Shown here in pieces: positions 1 through 8,887 of a stretch of DNA of 56,682 nt. Each line of letters opens with the position of its first letter. Within the stretch, counting starts at the first letter, position 1. The notes below the pieces were generated by a model. The model saw nothing but the letters and a program-made list of their open reading frames with translations. It did not search any database and was not told where the DNA came from. The position numbers and the translations under genes are program-made. This stretch comes from Lachnospiraceae bacterium (GTDB taxonomy: Bacteria; Bacillota; Clostridia; Lachnospirales; Lachnospiraceae), in contig JAISSU010000019.1 of assembly GCA_031272985.1 (NCBI GenBank), positions 1 through 56,682 of the forward strand. The letters are read 5' to 3'.

Positions 1-36
1 AGGTGGTCTGCCATCCTCTCGCAATTTGGGTTATAA

Positions 37-65
37 TTGAAACGCGTCCGCTCTTATGTTACAAT
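37..65 (+). promoter_or_regulatory. Promoter of the pyr operon
   Basis: A -35 box TTGAAA (37-42) and a -10 box TACAAT (60-65) are separated by 17 bases, a good vegetative sigma-A fit. Transcription would begin near base 72, leaving a leader of only about 45 bases before pyrC. That leader is too short for a PyrR-type terminator/antiterminator leader, and none is visible. The upstream 36 bases carry nothing recognisable. Confidence 0.6.
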
Positions 66-115
66 GGCAGTGGATTTGATTTACGGCACTATTTTGCGAA
101 AAGGAGCACAATTAA

Positions 116-1399
116 GTGAAGTTACTGATTCGGCGCGGGCACATAGTTGACCCTGACACCGGCTTAGACGGTCGTTATGATATTCTGGTTGATGGTGAGA
201 CTATTTCGAGGATTGCGAGATTTATTGAGGAGCCTTGTGATTTGCTGATTGATGCCGAAGGTATGTATGTTTTCCCGGGCTTTATTGATATGCATGTTCA
301 TGCCAGAGAGCCCGGTTTTTCATATAAAGAAACCTTTGAAACGGTAGGCAAAGCCGCCGCGAAAGGCGGAGTTACGACGATTTGTGCCATGCCTAATACT
401 AATCCTGTCATTGACAATGCCGGACTTATGCGTAAGGTGATGGCTGAGACTTTAGAAAAATGCAAGGTTCATTTTCTGCAAATCGGAGCCATGACTTTAG
501 GCCAAAAAGGTGAGGAAATAGCTGACATTGAGGGCATGGTATCAGAGGGCTGTGTAGCCTTATCCGAAGACGGAAAGTCGGTTCCTAATGCCGCGCTCAC
601 TTTTGAAATAATGAAAAAGGCGAATAGGCTTGGGATCCCAATTTTAGACCATTGCGAGGACAAATCCCTCGCGGCAGGCGGAGTAATGAATGCCGATGCT
701 AATGCCGAAAAGTTCGGGCTTTCCGGTATCCCAAATGTTGCGGAGGATGTCATAGCCGCCAGAGATATTCTACTCGCTGCTGATTGCGGTGCGCATCTGC
801 ATCTTTGCCATTGTTCGACGAGAGGCAGCGTCAGATTAGTAGAGCTTGCAAAGGCACAGAATTTCAGCGTTTCAGCTGAGGTCTGTCCGCATCATTTTAT
901 ACTCAGCTCTGATGATATTTCAGAGGATGACGGTCGGTATAAGATGAATCCGCCTCTTAGAAGTGCCGAAGATGTGGAAAGACTGAGGCGGGGCTTAAGG
1001 AATGGCACCATTGAAGTCATTGCCACTGACCATGCACCTCATAGTACCACGGAGAAGAATTGCTCCATGAAGGAAGCAGCCTTTGGAGTAGTGGGGCTTG
1101 AGACGCTCGCATGCCTCACTTATCATTATTTGGTTCGCGGTGGAGTGCTAAGCATTATGCAAATGGCAGAGAAGCTCTCGACGAATCCCGCGAGGATATT
1201 GGGCTTAATGGACAGAGGAAGTCTATTTAAAGGGAAAATGGCGGATCTTACTATTTTTGATCCGAGCAGGAAAGTAACGATTGATCCGGATAAATTCCTC
1301 TCAAAGGGTAAATCCACTCCCTTTGAGGGCATGACGGTATCCGGTGAGGTCATGTATACTATAGTGGCGGGGAAACTCGCATATGAGGCAGATAAATAA
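116..1399 (+). CDS. pyrC: Dihydroorotase (class I)
   Basis: Catalyses the reversible cyclisation of N-carbamoyl-aspartate to dihydroorotate in cytoplasmic pyrimidine synthesis. The 427-residue product has the amidohydrolase metal motif DMHVHAREPG (His60, His62), Asp152 in SEDGK, His179 in DHCED, His232 in LCHCS and Asp305 in ATDHAPHS. These positions match the zinc ligands and catalytic Asp of class I bacterial enzymes, which lack a carboxylated lysine at the Asp152 position. The start is GTG at 116 with AAGGAGC 8 bases upstream; no closer ATG fits. The stop overlaps the pyrF start (TAATG), indicating translational coupling. Length and motifs look fully functional. Confidence 0.95.
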   Translation: MKLLIRRGHIVDPDTGLDGRYDILVDGETISRIARFIEEPCDLLIDAEGMYVFPGFIDMHVHAREPGFSYKETFETVGKAAAKGGVTTICAMPNTNPVIDNAGLMRKVMAETLEKCKVHFLQIGAMTLGQKGEEIADIEGMVSEGCVALSEDGKSVPNAALTFEIMKKANRLGIPILDHCEDKSLAAGGVMNADANAEKFGLSGIPNVAEDVIAARDILLAADCGAHLHLCHCSTRGSVRLVELAKAQNFSVSAEVCPHHFILSSDDISEDDGRYKMNPPLRSAEDVERLRRGLRNGTIEVIATDHAPHSTTEKNCSMKEAAFGVVGLETLACLTYHYLVRGGVLSIMQMAEKLSTNPARILGLMDRGSLFKGKMADLTIFDPSRKVTIDPDKFLSKGKSTPFEGMTVSGEVMYTIVAGKLAYEADK

Positions 1400-2340
1400 T
1401 GATTCAGAAATTGATTAAGAAGATTAAAGAAAAAGATGCTCCTGTCGTGGTTGGGCTTGACCCGACATTGAGCCTGATACCTGATGTTATTAAGGAAAAA
1501 GCATTCGCAAAATATGGTGAGACATTGGAAGGCGCGGCGGCGGCTGTTCTTGAGTTTAATAAAGAAATTGTTGATGCCATTTACGACATTGTCCCTGCAA
1601 TAAAGCCCCAAATCGCCATGTATGAGCAGTTCGGAGTACCCGGAGTTCAGGCCTTTTATGACACCGTTAAATATTGTCAGCAAAAAGGACTTATTGTTAT
1701 CGGTGATGTTAAAAGAGGTGATATCGGTTCTACGTCGGCAGCTTACGCGGCGGCACATTTAGGTAGCATTAAAATCGGAGACAGCAAGTGGGAGCCTTTT
1801 GCCGAGGATTTCGCCACGGTTAATCCATATTTAGGCTCTGATGGGGTTCGTCCGTTTATTGATGTTTGCAAAGCCAATAATAAAGGCATTTTCATCTTAG
1901 TTAAGACATCGAATCCGAGCAGTAATGAATTTCAGGATCGCCTCATTGATGGCAGACCTCTCTATGAGTGGGTAGGCGAAAAGGTCGCCGAGTGGGGCGA
2001 GGGCGCGTTAAACGGCGACTATAGCTTAGTCGGAGCGGTAGTAGGAGCCACTTATCCGGAGATGGGGAAGGTGCTTCGAAATATCATGCCGAAGGCCTAT
2101 ATTCTGGTGCCCGGCTATGGTGCTCAGGGTGGAAAAGGCGCGGATCTGGTGCATTTTTTCAATAAAGACGGGCTCGGTGCAATAGTAAATTCCTCTCGTG
2201 GAATAATTGGGGCGTGGCAGCAGGAAAAATACACGCATTTCGGTGAGAAAAACTACGCGCATGCAGCGAGAGCGGCGGTTATTGATATGATTGAGGATAT
2301 TCGAAACGCCCTTTTACAAAAGACGGGAATAAATGATTGA
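1399..2340 (+). CDS. pyrF: Orotidine 5'-phosphate decarboxylase (type 2)
   Basis: Converts OMP to UMP, the last step of the pathway. The 313-residue length and the motif GDVKRGDIGST (Asp103, Lys105, Asp108) are those of the longer 'type 2' OMP decarboxylase family rather than the 240-residue Bacillus type. An N-terminal VVGLDPT segment carries substrate-binding residues. The ATG at 1399 shares one base with the pyrC stop. The 3' end overlaps the first codons of pyrK by 8 bases, so pyrC, pyrF and pyrK are almost certainly one transcript. No missing catalytic residue was seen. Confidence 0.95.
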   Translation: MIQKLIKKIKEKDAPVVVGLDPTLSLIPDVIKEKAFAKYGETLEGAAAAVLEFNKEIVDAIYDIVPAIKPQIAMYEQFGVPGVQAFYDTVKYCQQKGLIVIGDVKRGDIGSTSAAYAAAHLGSIKIGDSKWEPFAEDFATVNPYLGSDGVRPFIDVCKANNKGIFILVKTSNPSSNEFQDRLIDGRPLYEWVGEKVAEWGEGALNGDYSLVGAVVGATYPEMGKVLRNIMPKAYILVPGYGAQGGKGADLVHFFNKDGLGAIVNSSRGIIGAWQQEKYTHFGEKNYAHAARAAVIDMIEDIRNALLQKTGIND

Positions 2341-3118
2341 TATGGCTGAACAATTTTATGAAACCGCGAAAGTAATATCGAAGGAAATAATCGCAAAAGA
2401 CATTTATAAATTGGTCTTAAAAGCTGATAAAATAGCAAACAGCGCTAAAGCAGGTCAATTTGTTTTGGTTTACCCGCATCTCTCGGACAAAAAACTCGGG
2501 CGCCCGATTAGTATTTGTGACTGGGATAAGGATAATGGCACAATTACTCTTTGTTACAGGGTGACGGGTGAAAATACCGGAACGAGGGAGTTTTCCTCTT
2601 ATTGTGAAAATGACGAGGTGAGAATTTTAGGACCGCTTGGAAACGGCTTTCCTATGGCAGATGGTAATATCCTGATTATCGGCGGAGGGCTCGGAATATT
2701 TCCTTTGTTGGGGCTTTCAAAAACCCTCACAGGTAAAAAAACGATAGCGCTTGGCTTCAGGGAAGAGATCTTTCTTATGCGTGATTTTAACGAATACGGA
2801 GATTTAATTGTAGCCACAGAAACAGGCATCACGGATTCTTTTAAAGGTAATATTGTACAGGCGCTCAGAGAAGAAGGTAACAGGTATGAAGTCATATATG
2901 CCTGTGGTCCTACGCCTATGCTAAAGGCAGTTAAGGAATTCGCGGCTGAGCAAAGTGCTATATGCTATTTGTCCCTTGAGGAGCGGATGGCATGCGGAAT
3001 CGGAGCCTGTCTTGCCTGCGTTTGTAAATCAAAAGAGATTGACGGACATACGAATGTAAAGAATAAAAGAGTTTGCAAGGAAGGGCCGGTTTTTGAGGCG
3101 CACGAGATTGAGTTTTGA
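2333..3118 (+). CDS. pyrK: Dihydroorotate dehydrogenase B, electron-transfer subunit
   Basis: The iron-sulfur/FAD subunit passes electrons from dihydroorotate oxidation in PyrD to NAD+. The 261-residue protein has a ferredoxin-reductase-like FAD domain (RPISICDWD near residue 60, then a GGGLGIFPLLGLS nucleotide-binding loop). It ends in a [2Fe-2S] site with Cys221, Cys226, Cys229 and Cys248 in an ACGIGACLAC context. The start ATG at 2333 overlaps pyrF. A second in-frame ATG at 2342 is possible; the GGGA just upstream favours 2333. Its partner pyrD follows after 93 bases, as expected for the heterotetrameric PyrD-PyrK enzyme of Gram-positive bacteria. Confidence 0.94.
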   Translation: MIDMAEQFYETAKVISKEIIAKDIYKLVLKADKIANSAKAGQFVLVYPHLSDKKLGRPISICDWDKDNGTITLCYRVTGENTGTREFSSYCENDEVRILGPLGNGFPMADGNILIIGGGLGIFPLLGLSKTLTGKKTIALGFREEIFLMRDFNEYGDLIVATETGITDSFKGNIVQALREEGNRYEVIYACGPTPMLKAVKEFAAEQSAICYLSLEERMACGIGACLACVCKSKEIDGHTNVKNKRVCKEGPVFEAHEIEF

Positions 3119-3211
3119 TTATTAAATATGCACAGACGCAAGTCAATTTGGAATTAGGTTTTAATTAATTGATTAATTGAGCGAGGAACAAACCGCTTTG
3201 AGGAAAATGCT

Positions 3212-4126
3212 TTGAATAAAAAGATTGACACAAAAATAAATATAGCCGGTATAGAGTTTAAAAATCCGATTATGACTGCCTCGGGTACCTTTGGCTCGGG
3301 GATGGAATATGCTGATTTCGTAGATCTTAATGAGCTCGGGGCGGTAATTACGAAAGGCGTTTCAGCTATCCCTTGGGAGGGCAATCCTACTCCCAGAGTG
3401 GCGGAGACTCCGTCCGGTATGCTAAATGCAATCGGATTACAAAATCCCGGAGTAGAAGTTTTTATTAATAGGGATTTAGAATTCTTAAAGCAGTTTGATG
3501 TTAGGATTATAGTCAATGTCTGCGGAAAAACAATCGAGGACTATTTAAAAGTAGTTCGGGCTTTGGCCGGCACTGGTGCGGATATGCTTGAGATTAATAT
3601 TTCGTGCCCTAATGTAAAGGCGGGAGCTTTGAGTTTCGGGCAGGAACCGAAAGTCGTTGAAGAAATTACAAAGAAAATAAAAAAAGAAGCGAAACAGCCT
3701 GTCATAATGAAATTAACTCCGAATGTTACAGACATCAGGGAAATTGCAAAAGCCGCCGAAGCAGGCGGAGCGGATGCCATTTCGCTTATTAATACGATAA
3801 CCGGAATGAAAATAGATATTTGGAAGCGCAAATTCGCTCTGGCTAATAAAACAGGAGGACTCTCGGGTCCCGCCATACACCCTGTGGCTGTCAGAATGGT
3901 GTATGATTGTGCAAGGACTGTTAAAATACCCATAATCGGGATGGGCGGCGTCGAATCAGGAGAGGACGCCATTGAACTTATGCTCGCCGGAGCAACAGCG
4001 GTAGCCGTAGGCACATCCAATTTTTATCGCCCGGATAACGCGATTCGGGTCCTGGATGAAATGGCGGAAGTAATGGAAAAACAGGAAGTCAGTGACATAA
4101 AGGAATTTATAAACGGCGTTTCTTAA
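3212..4126 (+). CDS. pyrD: Dihydroorotate dehydrogenase B, catalytic subunit
   Basis: FMN-dependent oxidation of dihydroorotate to orotate; the NAD+-linked class 1B catalytic subunit that pairs with PyrK. The 304 residues form a TIM barrel with the catalytic Cys132 in NISCPNVKAG, which marks class 1 (class 2 has Ser). FMN phosphate-binding loops IPIIGMGGVESGED and AVAVGTSNF follow. The start is TTG at 3212 with GAGGA 7 bases upstream; the nearby ATG at 3207 is out of frame. The 93-base gap from pyrK holds an AT-rich stretch but no clear terminator or promoter, so the gene is probably read with pyrCFK. Confidence 0.95.
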   Translation: MNKKIDTKINIAGIEFKNPIMTASGTFGSGMEYADFVDLNELGAVITKGVSAIPWEGNPTPRVAETPSGMLNAIGLQNPGVEVFINRDLEFLKQFDVRIIVNVCGKTIEDYLKVVRALAGTGADMLEINISCPNVKAGALSFGQEPKVVEEITKKIKKEAKQPVIMKLTPNVTDIREIAKAAEAGGADAISLINTITGMKIDIWKRKFALANKTGGLSGPAIHPVAVRMVYDCARTVKIPIIGMGGVESGEDAIELMLAGATAVAVGTSNFYRPDNAIRVLDEMAEVMEKQEVSDIKEFINGVS

Positions 4127-4184
4127 GTCTCTGACATTTTTCGATACGGTTTAGATAACAGAATCAAAAAATAGGAGAATGGTA

Positions 4185-4859
4185 ATGGAAGGATATAAAG
4201 AGAATTTTATTAATTTTATGCTGGAGTGCGGGGCGCTGAAATTCGGCTCATTTGTGACCAAAAGCGGAAGAAATACGCCTTTTTTCATTAATACGGGATG
4301 CTACAGAACAGGGACTCAATTGCTGGAACTCGGCATGTTTTATGCAAATGCCATTAAAGACAGTTTCGGTAAGGATTTTAATATTCTATTCGGTCCCGCA
4401 TATAAGGGCATACCCCTGGCAGTTGCAACATCCATGGAGCTGTCTTCTATGTATAATCACGATGTCGCGTATTGTTCTAACCGAAAAGAAGTAAAGGACC
4501 ATGGAGACAAGGGTATATTGCTCGGAAGTCCGATAAAAGATGGCGATAGAATTGTTATCATTGAAGACGTGACTACCGCAGGTACTTCCATAGGGGAGAC
4601 CATACCCATTATCAAAGCTATAGCTAATGCAAAAGTAATAGGCTTGGTCGTTTCGGTTGACAGAATGGAGCGAGGAACCGGCACAAAGAGCGCGCTCGCC
4701 GAGATTGAAGAGACTTGGGGAATTAAAACAACTGCGATTGTAACTATGAAAGAAGTAATTGATTATTTGTACAATAAACCATATAATAATAAAGTTCTGC
4801 TGAATGATGAAATTAAGGCAGAGATAGACGATTATTATGAAATTTATGGAGTTAAATAG
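4185..4859 (+). CDS. pyrE: Orotate phosphoribosyltransferase
   Basis: Joins orotate to PRPP to give OMP. The 224-residue product has the type I phosphoribosyltransferase PRPP loop VIIEDVTTAGTS (about residues 124-136) and a FGPAYKGIPLA substrate segment. I place the start at ATG 4185, because GGAG at 4174-4177 is 7 bases away; the ATG at 4179 sits one base from that site and could not use it. It follows pyrD by 58 bases and completes the set from carbamoyl-aspartate to UMP. The aspartate transcarbamylase and carbamoyl-phosphate synthetase genes are not in this window. Confidence 0.93.
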   Translation: MEGYKENFINFMLECGALKFGSFVTKSGRNTPFFINTGCYRTGTQLLELGMFYANAIKDSFGKDFNILFGPAYKGIPLAVATSMELSSMYNHDVAYCSNRKEVKDHGDKGILLGSPIKDGDRIVIIEDVTTAGTSIGETIPIIKAIANAKVIGLVVSVDRMERGTGTKSALAEIEETWGIKTTAIVTMKEVIDYLYNKPYNNKVLLNDEIKAEIDDYYEIYGVK

Positions 4860-4861
4860 TT

Positions 4862-5335
4862 TTGAACAACAATAAACGAAAGCAAGTACGGTTACTGGGA
4901 AAAATCCTTTTTGTCCTGTATGTGGCTTTTATAATTTATTTCTTGTTGTTTTCCGATTTATACGGTAGGAATGCAGGCTTGACGGAATACCATTACAATC
5001 TTATTCCGTTTAAGGAAATAAAGAGATTCTGGAATTACCGCCATGAAGTGGGTTTGTTTGCCATGGTGACGAATCTGTTTGGAAATGTCATAATATTTAT
5101 TCCGTTCGGATTCTTCCTCCCTATGGCCAGCAAATACAGAAATTTCCTCACGACGTTGTTTTGGGGATTTGGTCTTTCGCTTTGTGTAGAGACCTTTCAG
5201 CTCATTTCGAAAGTCGGCAGCTTTGACGTGGATGATTTGATGTTAAATACACTTGGCTGCATAATAGGGCATATACTATTTTCAGTGTTAATAGCAATCA
5301 GGAAGCTTGGCTCAAAAAATAAGGAAAGCGAATAG
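4862..5335 (+). CDS. VanZ-like membrane protein
   Basis: A 157-residue integral membrane protein with about four transmembrane helices. Family-typical features are NLFGNVIIFIPFGFFLP in the second helix region, an ETFQ segment, and FDVDDLMLNTLG before the last helix, as in the VanZ family named for the teicoplanin-resistance accessory protein. The biochemical role of the family is not established. The start is TTG at 4862, 10 bases after GGAG and 2 bases after the pyrE stop. The gene is therefore probably cotranscribed with pyrE and with the small membrane gene that begins 2 bases after it. There is no evidence here for glycopeptide resistance. Confidence 0.85.
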   Translation: MNNNKRKQVRLLGKILFVLYVAFIIYFLLFSDLYGRNAGLTEYHYNLIPFKEIKRFWNYRHEVGLFAMVTNLFGNVIIFIPFGFFLPMASKYRNFLTTLFWGFGLSLCVETFQLISKVGSFDVDDLMLNTLGCIIGHILFSVLIAIRKLGSKNKESE

Positions 5336-5337
5336 CT

Positions 5338-5679
5338 TTGGCAAAAAGACCTGTTAAAGTAAAAAAGAAAGAAATTGGCTACAAAAAGCGTCCGCTAAAG
5401 CACGCAAAAAGAGGAATACGTTCACTTCTTTGCGCGGGACTTGGCGCGACCTGCTTTGTAATCATGTTCAGCTATACCTATGTAGCCAGGGGTGAAGTCG
5501 GGTTTTTCATGGGTACTTTAGCGGTAATAGCGACCATCATCAGCATCGTGGGTCTGCGTGACGCATACATTGGGCATTCCGAGACCGGGAGAAATCTGAT
5601 TACCTGTAAAGCCGGCGCAATAATAAATTCATTGTTTTTACTGATATTGTTTATTGTTTACTTGCGGGGAATGTTTTAA
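5338..5679 (+). CDS. Small lysine-rich three-helix membrane protein of unknown function
   Basis: 113 residues: a very basic N-terminal 25 residues (KRPVKVKKKEIGYKKRP) followed by three predicted transmembrane helices (about 28-47, 52-71, 90-110). It resembles the small uncharacterised membrane family I know as DUF6142 in Clostridia, but this is from memory and unconfirmed. The start is TTG at 5338, two bases after the VanZ-like stop, with a GGAAAG ribosome site within that gene. Tight coupling suggests the two membrane proteins are made together. By the positive-inside rule the basic tail should face the cytoplasm. Confidence 0.7.
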   Translation: MAKRPVKVKKKEIGYKKRPLKHAKRGIRSLLCAGLGATCFVIMFSYTYVARGEVGFFMGTLAVIATIISIVGLRDAYIGHSETGRNLITCKAGAIINSLFLLILFIVYLRGMF

Positions 5680-5727
5680 AATAACAACATTTAGGGCAGC
5701 CCCTGACTCGTATGAAAGGAATTAATT

Positions 5728-6234
5728 ATGGCTATAATTGAAATCGTAATGGGTAGTGATTCAGACCTAAAGGTGATGAGCAAAGCCGCGGCGACTCTTG
5801 AGAAGCTTGGGCTTGATTTTGAAATGTCGATCATCTCGGCGCATCGCGAACCGGATGTCTTCTATGATTTTGCAAAGAATGCTAAGGCACGAGGAGTAAA
5901 AGTGATAATCGCAGGTGCGGGTATGGCAGCTCATCTCCCGGGGATGTGCGCGGCTATATTCCCTCTTCCGGTAATTGGGATACCTTTATCAGGGAAAAAT
6001 CTCGAAGGGGTAGACGCACTCTATTCAATATTGCAGATGCCGCCCGGCATTCCTGTGGCGACAGTTGCGATAGACGGGGGCGTCAATGCCGCCATACTCG
6101 CTGCGAGGATACTCGCGGTTTCGGATGAAGAAATCGCAAATCGCCTGGATGCCTATGTCCTCGAAATGAAAGAAACCATACAGGGTAAGGATGCCAAACT
6201 GAAAAATGTTGGATACAAATCCTACGATAAATGA
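5728..6234 (+). CDS. purE: N5-carboxyaminoimidazole ribonucleotide mutase
   Basis: Class I PurE converts N5-CAIR to CAIR in purine synthesis. The 168-residue product has the family signatures [17 protein letters not shown] (catalytic His) and [14 protein letters not shown]. It is of ordinary length. It starts at ATG 5728 with AAAGGA upstream, 48 bases after the membrane gene. It begins the purine group of this window. A purK gene, needed to supply N5-CAIR, is not seen here. Confidence 0.94.
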   Translation: MAIIEIVMGSDSDLKVMSKAAATLEKLGLDFEMSIISAHREPDVFYDFAKNAKARGVKVIIAGAGMAAHLPGMCAAIFPLPVIGIPLSGKNLEGVDALYSILQMPPGIPVATVAIDGGVNAAILAARILAVSDEEIANRLDAYVLEMKETIQGKDAKLKNVGYKSYDK

Positions 6235-6255
6235 TGTAGGGACATGGAGGTTGCT

Positions 6256-7281
6256 ATGGATTACAAGAAAGCCGGTGTTGACATTGAGGCAGGTTATAAA
6301 TCCGTCGAATTAATGAAAAAATACGTCCAAAAGACGATGCGCCCCGAAGTTCTCGGAGGCATTGGCGGATTTTCGGGTGCGTTTTCATTGGAGTCATTTT
6401 CCAAGATGAAAAGTCCGACCTTGGTTTCGGGCACCGACGGCGTGGGGACTAAGCTAAAGCTTGCATTTTTGCTCGATAAACATGATACCATCGGCATTGA
6501 CTGTGTAGCCATGTGCGTTAATGACATTGCCTGTGCGGGTGGGGAGCCTTTATTTTTCCTTGATTATATTGCCTGCGGAAAGAATTATCCCGAAAAAATA
6601 GCGCAAATCGTTAAAGGTGTAGCCACGGGCTGCGAGGAGGCAGGTGCGGCTTTAATAGGAGGGGAGACTGCCGAAATGCCGGGTTTTTATCCCGAGGACG
6701 AATATGACCTCGCGGGCTTTGCTGTTGGTATAGTCGATAAGGATGACATGATTACAGGAGAATCGGTGCACGCCGGTGATGTCCTGATAGGGCTTCCTTC
6801 TTCGGGAGTCCACAGCAATGGATTTTCGCTTGTCAGAAAAGTGTTCCCAATGGATAGAAGCAGACTTGAAAGATACGAAGAGAGCCTGGGTACTTCACTG
6901 GGTGAAGTTCTGATCACGCCGACGAGGATTTATGTAAAGCAGTTAAGGCAATTAAAAAGTGCCGGAATTACGATAAAAGCTTGCTCACACGTGACCGGCG
7001 GCGGGTTTTATGAAAACATCCCAAGAATGCTGCCCGAAGGCGCAAGAGCCGTCATATTAAAGGACAGCTACAAGGTACCCGAAATTTTTAAACTTATTAT
7101 GACAAAGGGTGATATTGAAGAAAAAGTTATGTATAATACCTACAATATGGGGATAGGTATGGTAATGGCGATAACGGCGAGTGAATCTAACAAGGCTATT
7201 GAAGTCTTAAGTAAAGCCGGTGAGTCGCCGCTAATTATCGGTGAAATCAGAAGCGGTGAAAAAGGTGTAGATATCGTCTAA
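6256..7281 (+). CDS. purM: Phosphoribosylformylglycinamidine cyclo-ligase (AIR synthetase)
   Basis: ATP-dependent closure of FGAM to aminoimidazole ribonucleotide. Family features include an N-terminal [12 protein letters not shown], the glycine-rich [13 protein letters not shown] segment, [11 protein letters not shown] and [16 protein letters not shown] choose ATG 6256 (341 residues), because TGGAGG at 6245-6250 lies five bases upstream; the ATG at 6244 overlaps that ribosome site. It follows purE by 21 bases and precedes purN by 20 bases in one apparent transcript. Confidence 0.94.
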   Translation: MDYKKAGVDIEAGYKSVELMKKYVQKTMRPEVLGGIGGFSGAFSLESFSKMKSPTLVSGTDGVGTKLKLAFLLDKHDTIGIDCVAMCVNDIACAGGEPLFFLDYIACGKNYPEKIAQIVKGVATGCEEAGAALIGGETAEMPGFYPEDEYDLAGFAVGIVDKDDMITGESVHAGDVLIGLPSSGVHSNGFSLVRKVFPMDRSRLERYEESLGTSLGEVLITPTRIYVKQLRQLKSAGITIKACSHVTGGGFYENIPRMLPEGARAVILKDSYKVPEIFKLIMTKGDIEEKVMYNTYNMGIGMVMAITASESNKAIEVLSKAGESPLIIGEIRSGEKGVDIV

Positions 7282-7301
7282 AAAGAATGACAGAGGTGGA
7301 A

Positions 7302-7895
7302 ATGCTTAGAGTAGTGGTGCTCGTATCGGGCGGCGGAACGAATCTTCAGGCGTTAATTGACAGCATTGAAAAGGGAGAAATACAAAATGCCCAGATTGTT
7401 GGTGTGATCAGCAATAATAAAAATGCCTTTGCATTGGAGAGGGCTAAAAATCATGGAATTTTCTCTGAATGCGTTTCGGCAAAGGACTATGAAAACAGAG
7501 GTGATTTCCATATGGCACTGCTTGCGGCAATCAATAATCTGAAGCCTGACTTAATCGTGTTGGCAGGATATTTGGTAGTCATACCTCCTGAGGTGATACA
7601 AGAATATAGCGGACGTATTATCAATATTCATCCATCGCTGATCCCGTCGTTTTGCGGAACAGGATATTACGGGCTTAAAGTCCATGAAGAAGTCTTAAAA
7701 AGAGGAGTGAAGGTAACGGGGGCCACAGTCCATTTCGTTGACGAAGGGACGGATACGGGACCAATAATATTGCAAAAGGCAGTGGAAGTAAAGGACAGGG
7801 ATGATCCGAAGACATTGCAGAGGCGTGTAATGGAAGAAGCAGAGTGGATTTTGCTGCCGAAAGCGGTAGGTTTAATAGCAGCCAAGAAAGGTTAA
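7302..7895 (+). CDS. purN: Phosphoribosylglycinamide formyltransferase
   Basis: Transfers the formyl group of 10-formyl-tetrahydrofolate to GAR. The 197-residue enzyme starts with the usual LRVVVLVSGGGTNLQ and has the catalytic set NIHPSLIPSF and HFVDEGTDTGPII. The ATG at 7302 is preferred over 7287: GAGGTGG lies just ahead, and homologues begin at this point. PurN competes in many bacteria with formate-dependent PurT; only PurN is present here. The downstream phosphatase-like gene starts 3 bases after its stop. Confidence 0.93.
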   Translation: MLRVVVLVSGGGTNLQALIDSIEKGEIQNAQIVGVISNNKNAFALERAKNHGIFSECVSAKDYENRGDFHMALLAAINNLKPDLIVLAGYLVVIPPEVIQEYSGRIINIHPSLIPSFCGTGYYGLKVHEEVLKRGVKVTGATVHFVDEGTDTGPIILQKAVEVKDRDDPKTLQRRVMEEAEWILLPKAVGLIAAKKG

Positions 7896-7898
7896 AGC

Positions 7899-8696
7899 GT
7901 GAGAGAATTATCAAAAGTCGAGAATTTCAGAGAGCTCGGCGGCTATAAGACTAAAGATGGAAAGATCGTAAAGAAAGGATTGTTATACAGATCGGCGAAT
8001 TTGTTTAATCTAAGCGATAAAGCGAAAGAGCATTTAGATGCTGTCGGTTTTGCACTGATTTTTGATTTGCGAAGCAATAGAGAAAGAGACGAAAAACCTG
8101 ATTATGTTCCGAAAGGCGCTAAATATGTTCAGGAATCCGCACTTCAATTCATGGATACGGAAAATTCCCTGAATCGCAGAAATAAAGACGGAAGCTTTGA
8201 TATGCGCGAGCACGTATTAAAAGCGGGAAAAGACGAGGTGCGGATGCAAGAAATGGAGCTTATGATGCGCGAGATGTATCCGGAAATGATACGGAAATGC
8301 GATGCTTACCGTGTGTTTTTCAAATGCCTGTTAGAGGCGGATGGGGAGCCTATATTGTATCACTGCAGTGCCGGAAAAGACAGGACAGGAGTATGTTCTG
8401 CATTGATACTTAGAATTCTTGGGGTCCCTGATGATGTCATTATGGATGACTATCTGCTCTCAAATAAACGAAACACAAAGAAAAACAAAGAACTGATTCT
8501 CAAAAGCAAGTTGTTTCTCAGGAATAAAAAACTAAAAAAATTAATCGCGCAGATGTTGGGGGTCGCGCAGCCGCTATTAGAATCAGCCTTAAAGGAGATA
8601 GACAATCTCTACGGTAATTTCGATAATTTTGTGCATGAAGGGCTGGGGCTTTCACAAACGGATGTTGAAAAACTGAAAAATATTTATTTAGTGTAA
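7899..8696 (+). CDS. Tyrosine/serine protein phosphatase-like protein in the purine cluster
   Basis: 265 residues of the Y_phosphatase3 (tyrosine-phosphatase-like) family. The N terminus has the family hallmark VENFRELGGYKTKDG and LLYRSANL, and the active site is HCSAGKDRTG at 155-164, with Cys156 as nucleophile and Arg162 for phosphate binding. A VPDDVIMDDYLLSN segment follows. Substrates in the family include phosphotyrosine and phosphoinositides; the substrate here is not known. The start is GTG at 7899, with AAAGG 8 bases upstream and only 3 bases after purN. It lies between purN and purD and may be transcribed with them. Confidence 0.85.
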   Translation: MRELSKVENFRELGGYKTKDGKIVKKGLLYRSANLFNLSDKAKEHLDAVGFALIFDLRSNRERDEKPDYVPKGAKYVQESALQFMDTENSLNRRNKDGSFDMREHVLKAGKDEVRMQEMELMMREMYPEMIRKCDAYRVFFKCLLEADGEPILYHCSAGKDRTGVCSALILRILGVPDDVIMDDYLLSNKRNTKKNKELILKSKLFLRNKKLKKLIAQMLGVAQPLLESALKEIDNLYGNFDNFVHEGLGLSQTDVEKLKNIYLV

Positions 8697-8887
8697 AACA
8701 TTTTCAATATTGTAACTTTTGTAAAGGAGACCGGATTCACCGAAAGCAATGAGTTGAGGTGTTTTCGAAACCATTGCGAGGCGATTCCGATATGCTTAGC
8801 GAAGTATTTTTGAGCTTAGCAAGAGGAACATTCCGGTCGTAGCGTGGGGTGTCGGGGGTGTCCCCTGACTTGATAGGAGGGATCAAC
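8697..8887 (+). other. Structured spacer before purD (multi-palindromic element)
   Basis: The 190 bases between the phosphatase gene and purD contain nested inverted repeats. GACCGGA (8729-8735) pairs with TCCGGTC (8832-8838). Inside it GCAATG (8746-8751) pairs with CATTGC (8772-8777), and GTTT/AAAC forms a tip (8761-8771). GCTTAGC occurs twice (from about 8794 and 8814). After the outer stem a small GTCGGGG/CCCCTGAC hairpin (about 8851-8869) precedes the purD ribosome site AGGAGG. It could be a dispersed intergenic repeat element or a leader RNA for purD. No T-run marks a terminator. I saw no second copy in this window. Confidence 0.5.

Noticed and set aside
66-115. PyrR-type attenuator before pyrC
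   Set aside because: The leader is about 45 bases with no terminator hairpin or PyrR-binding loop visible.
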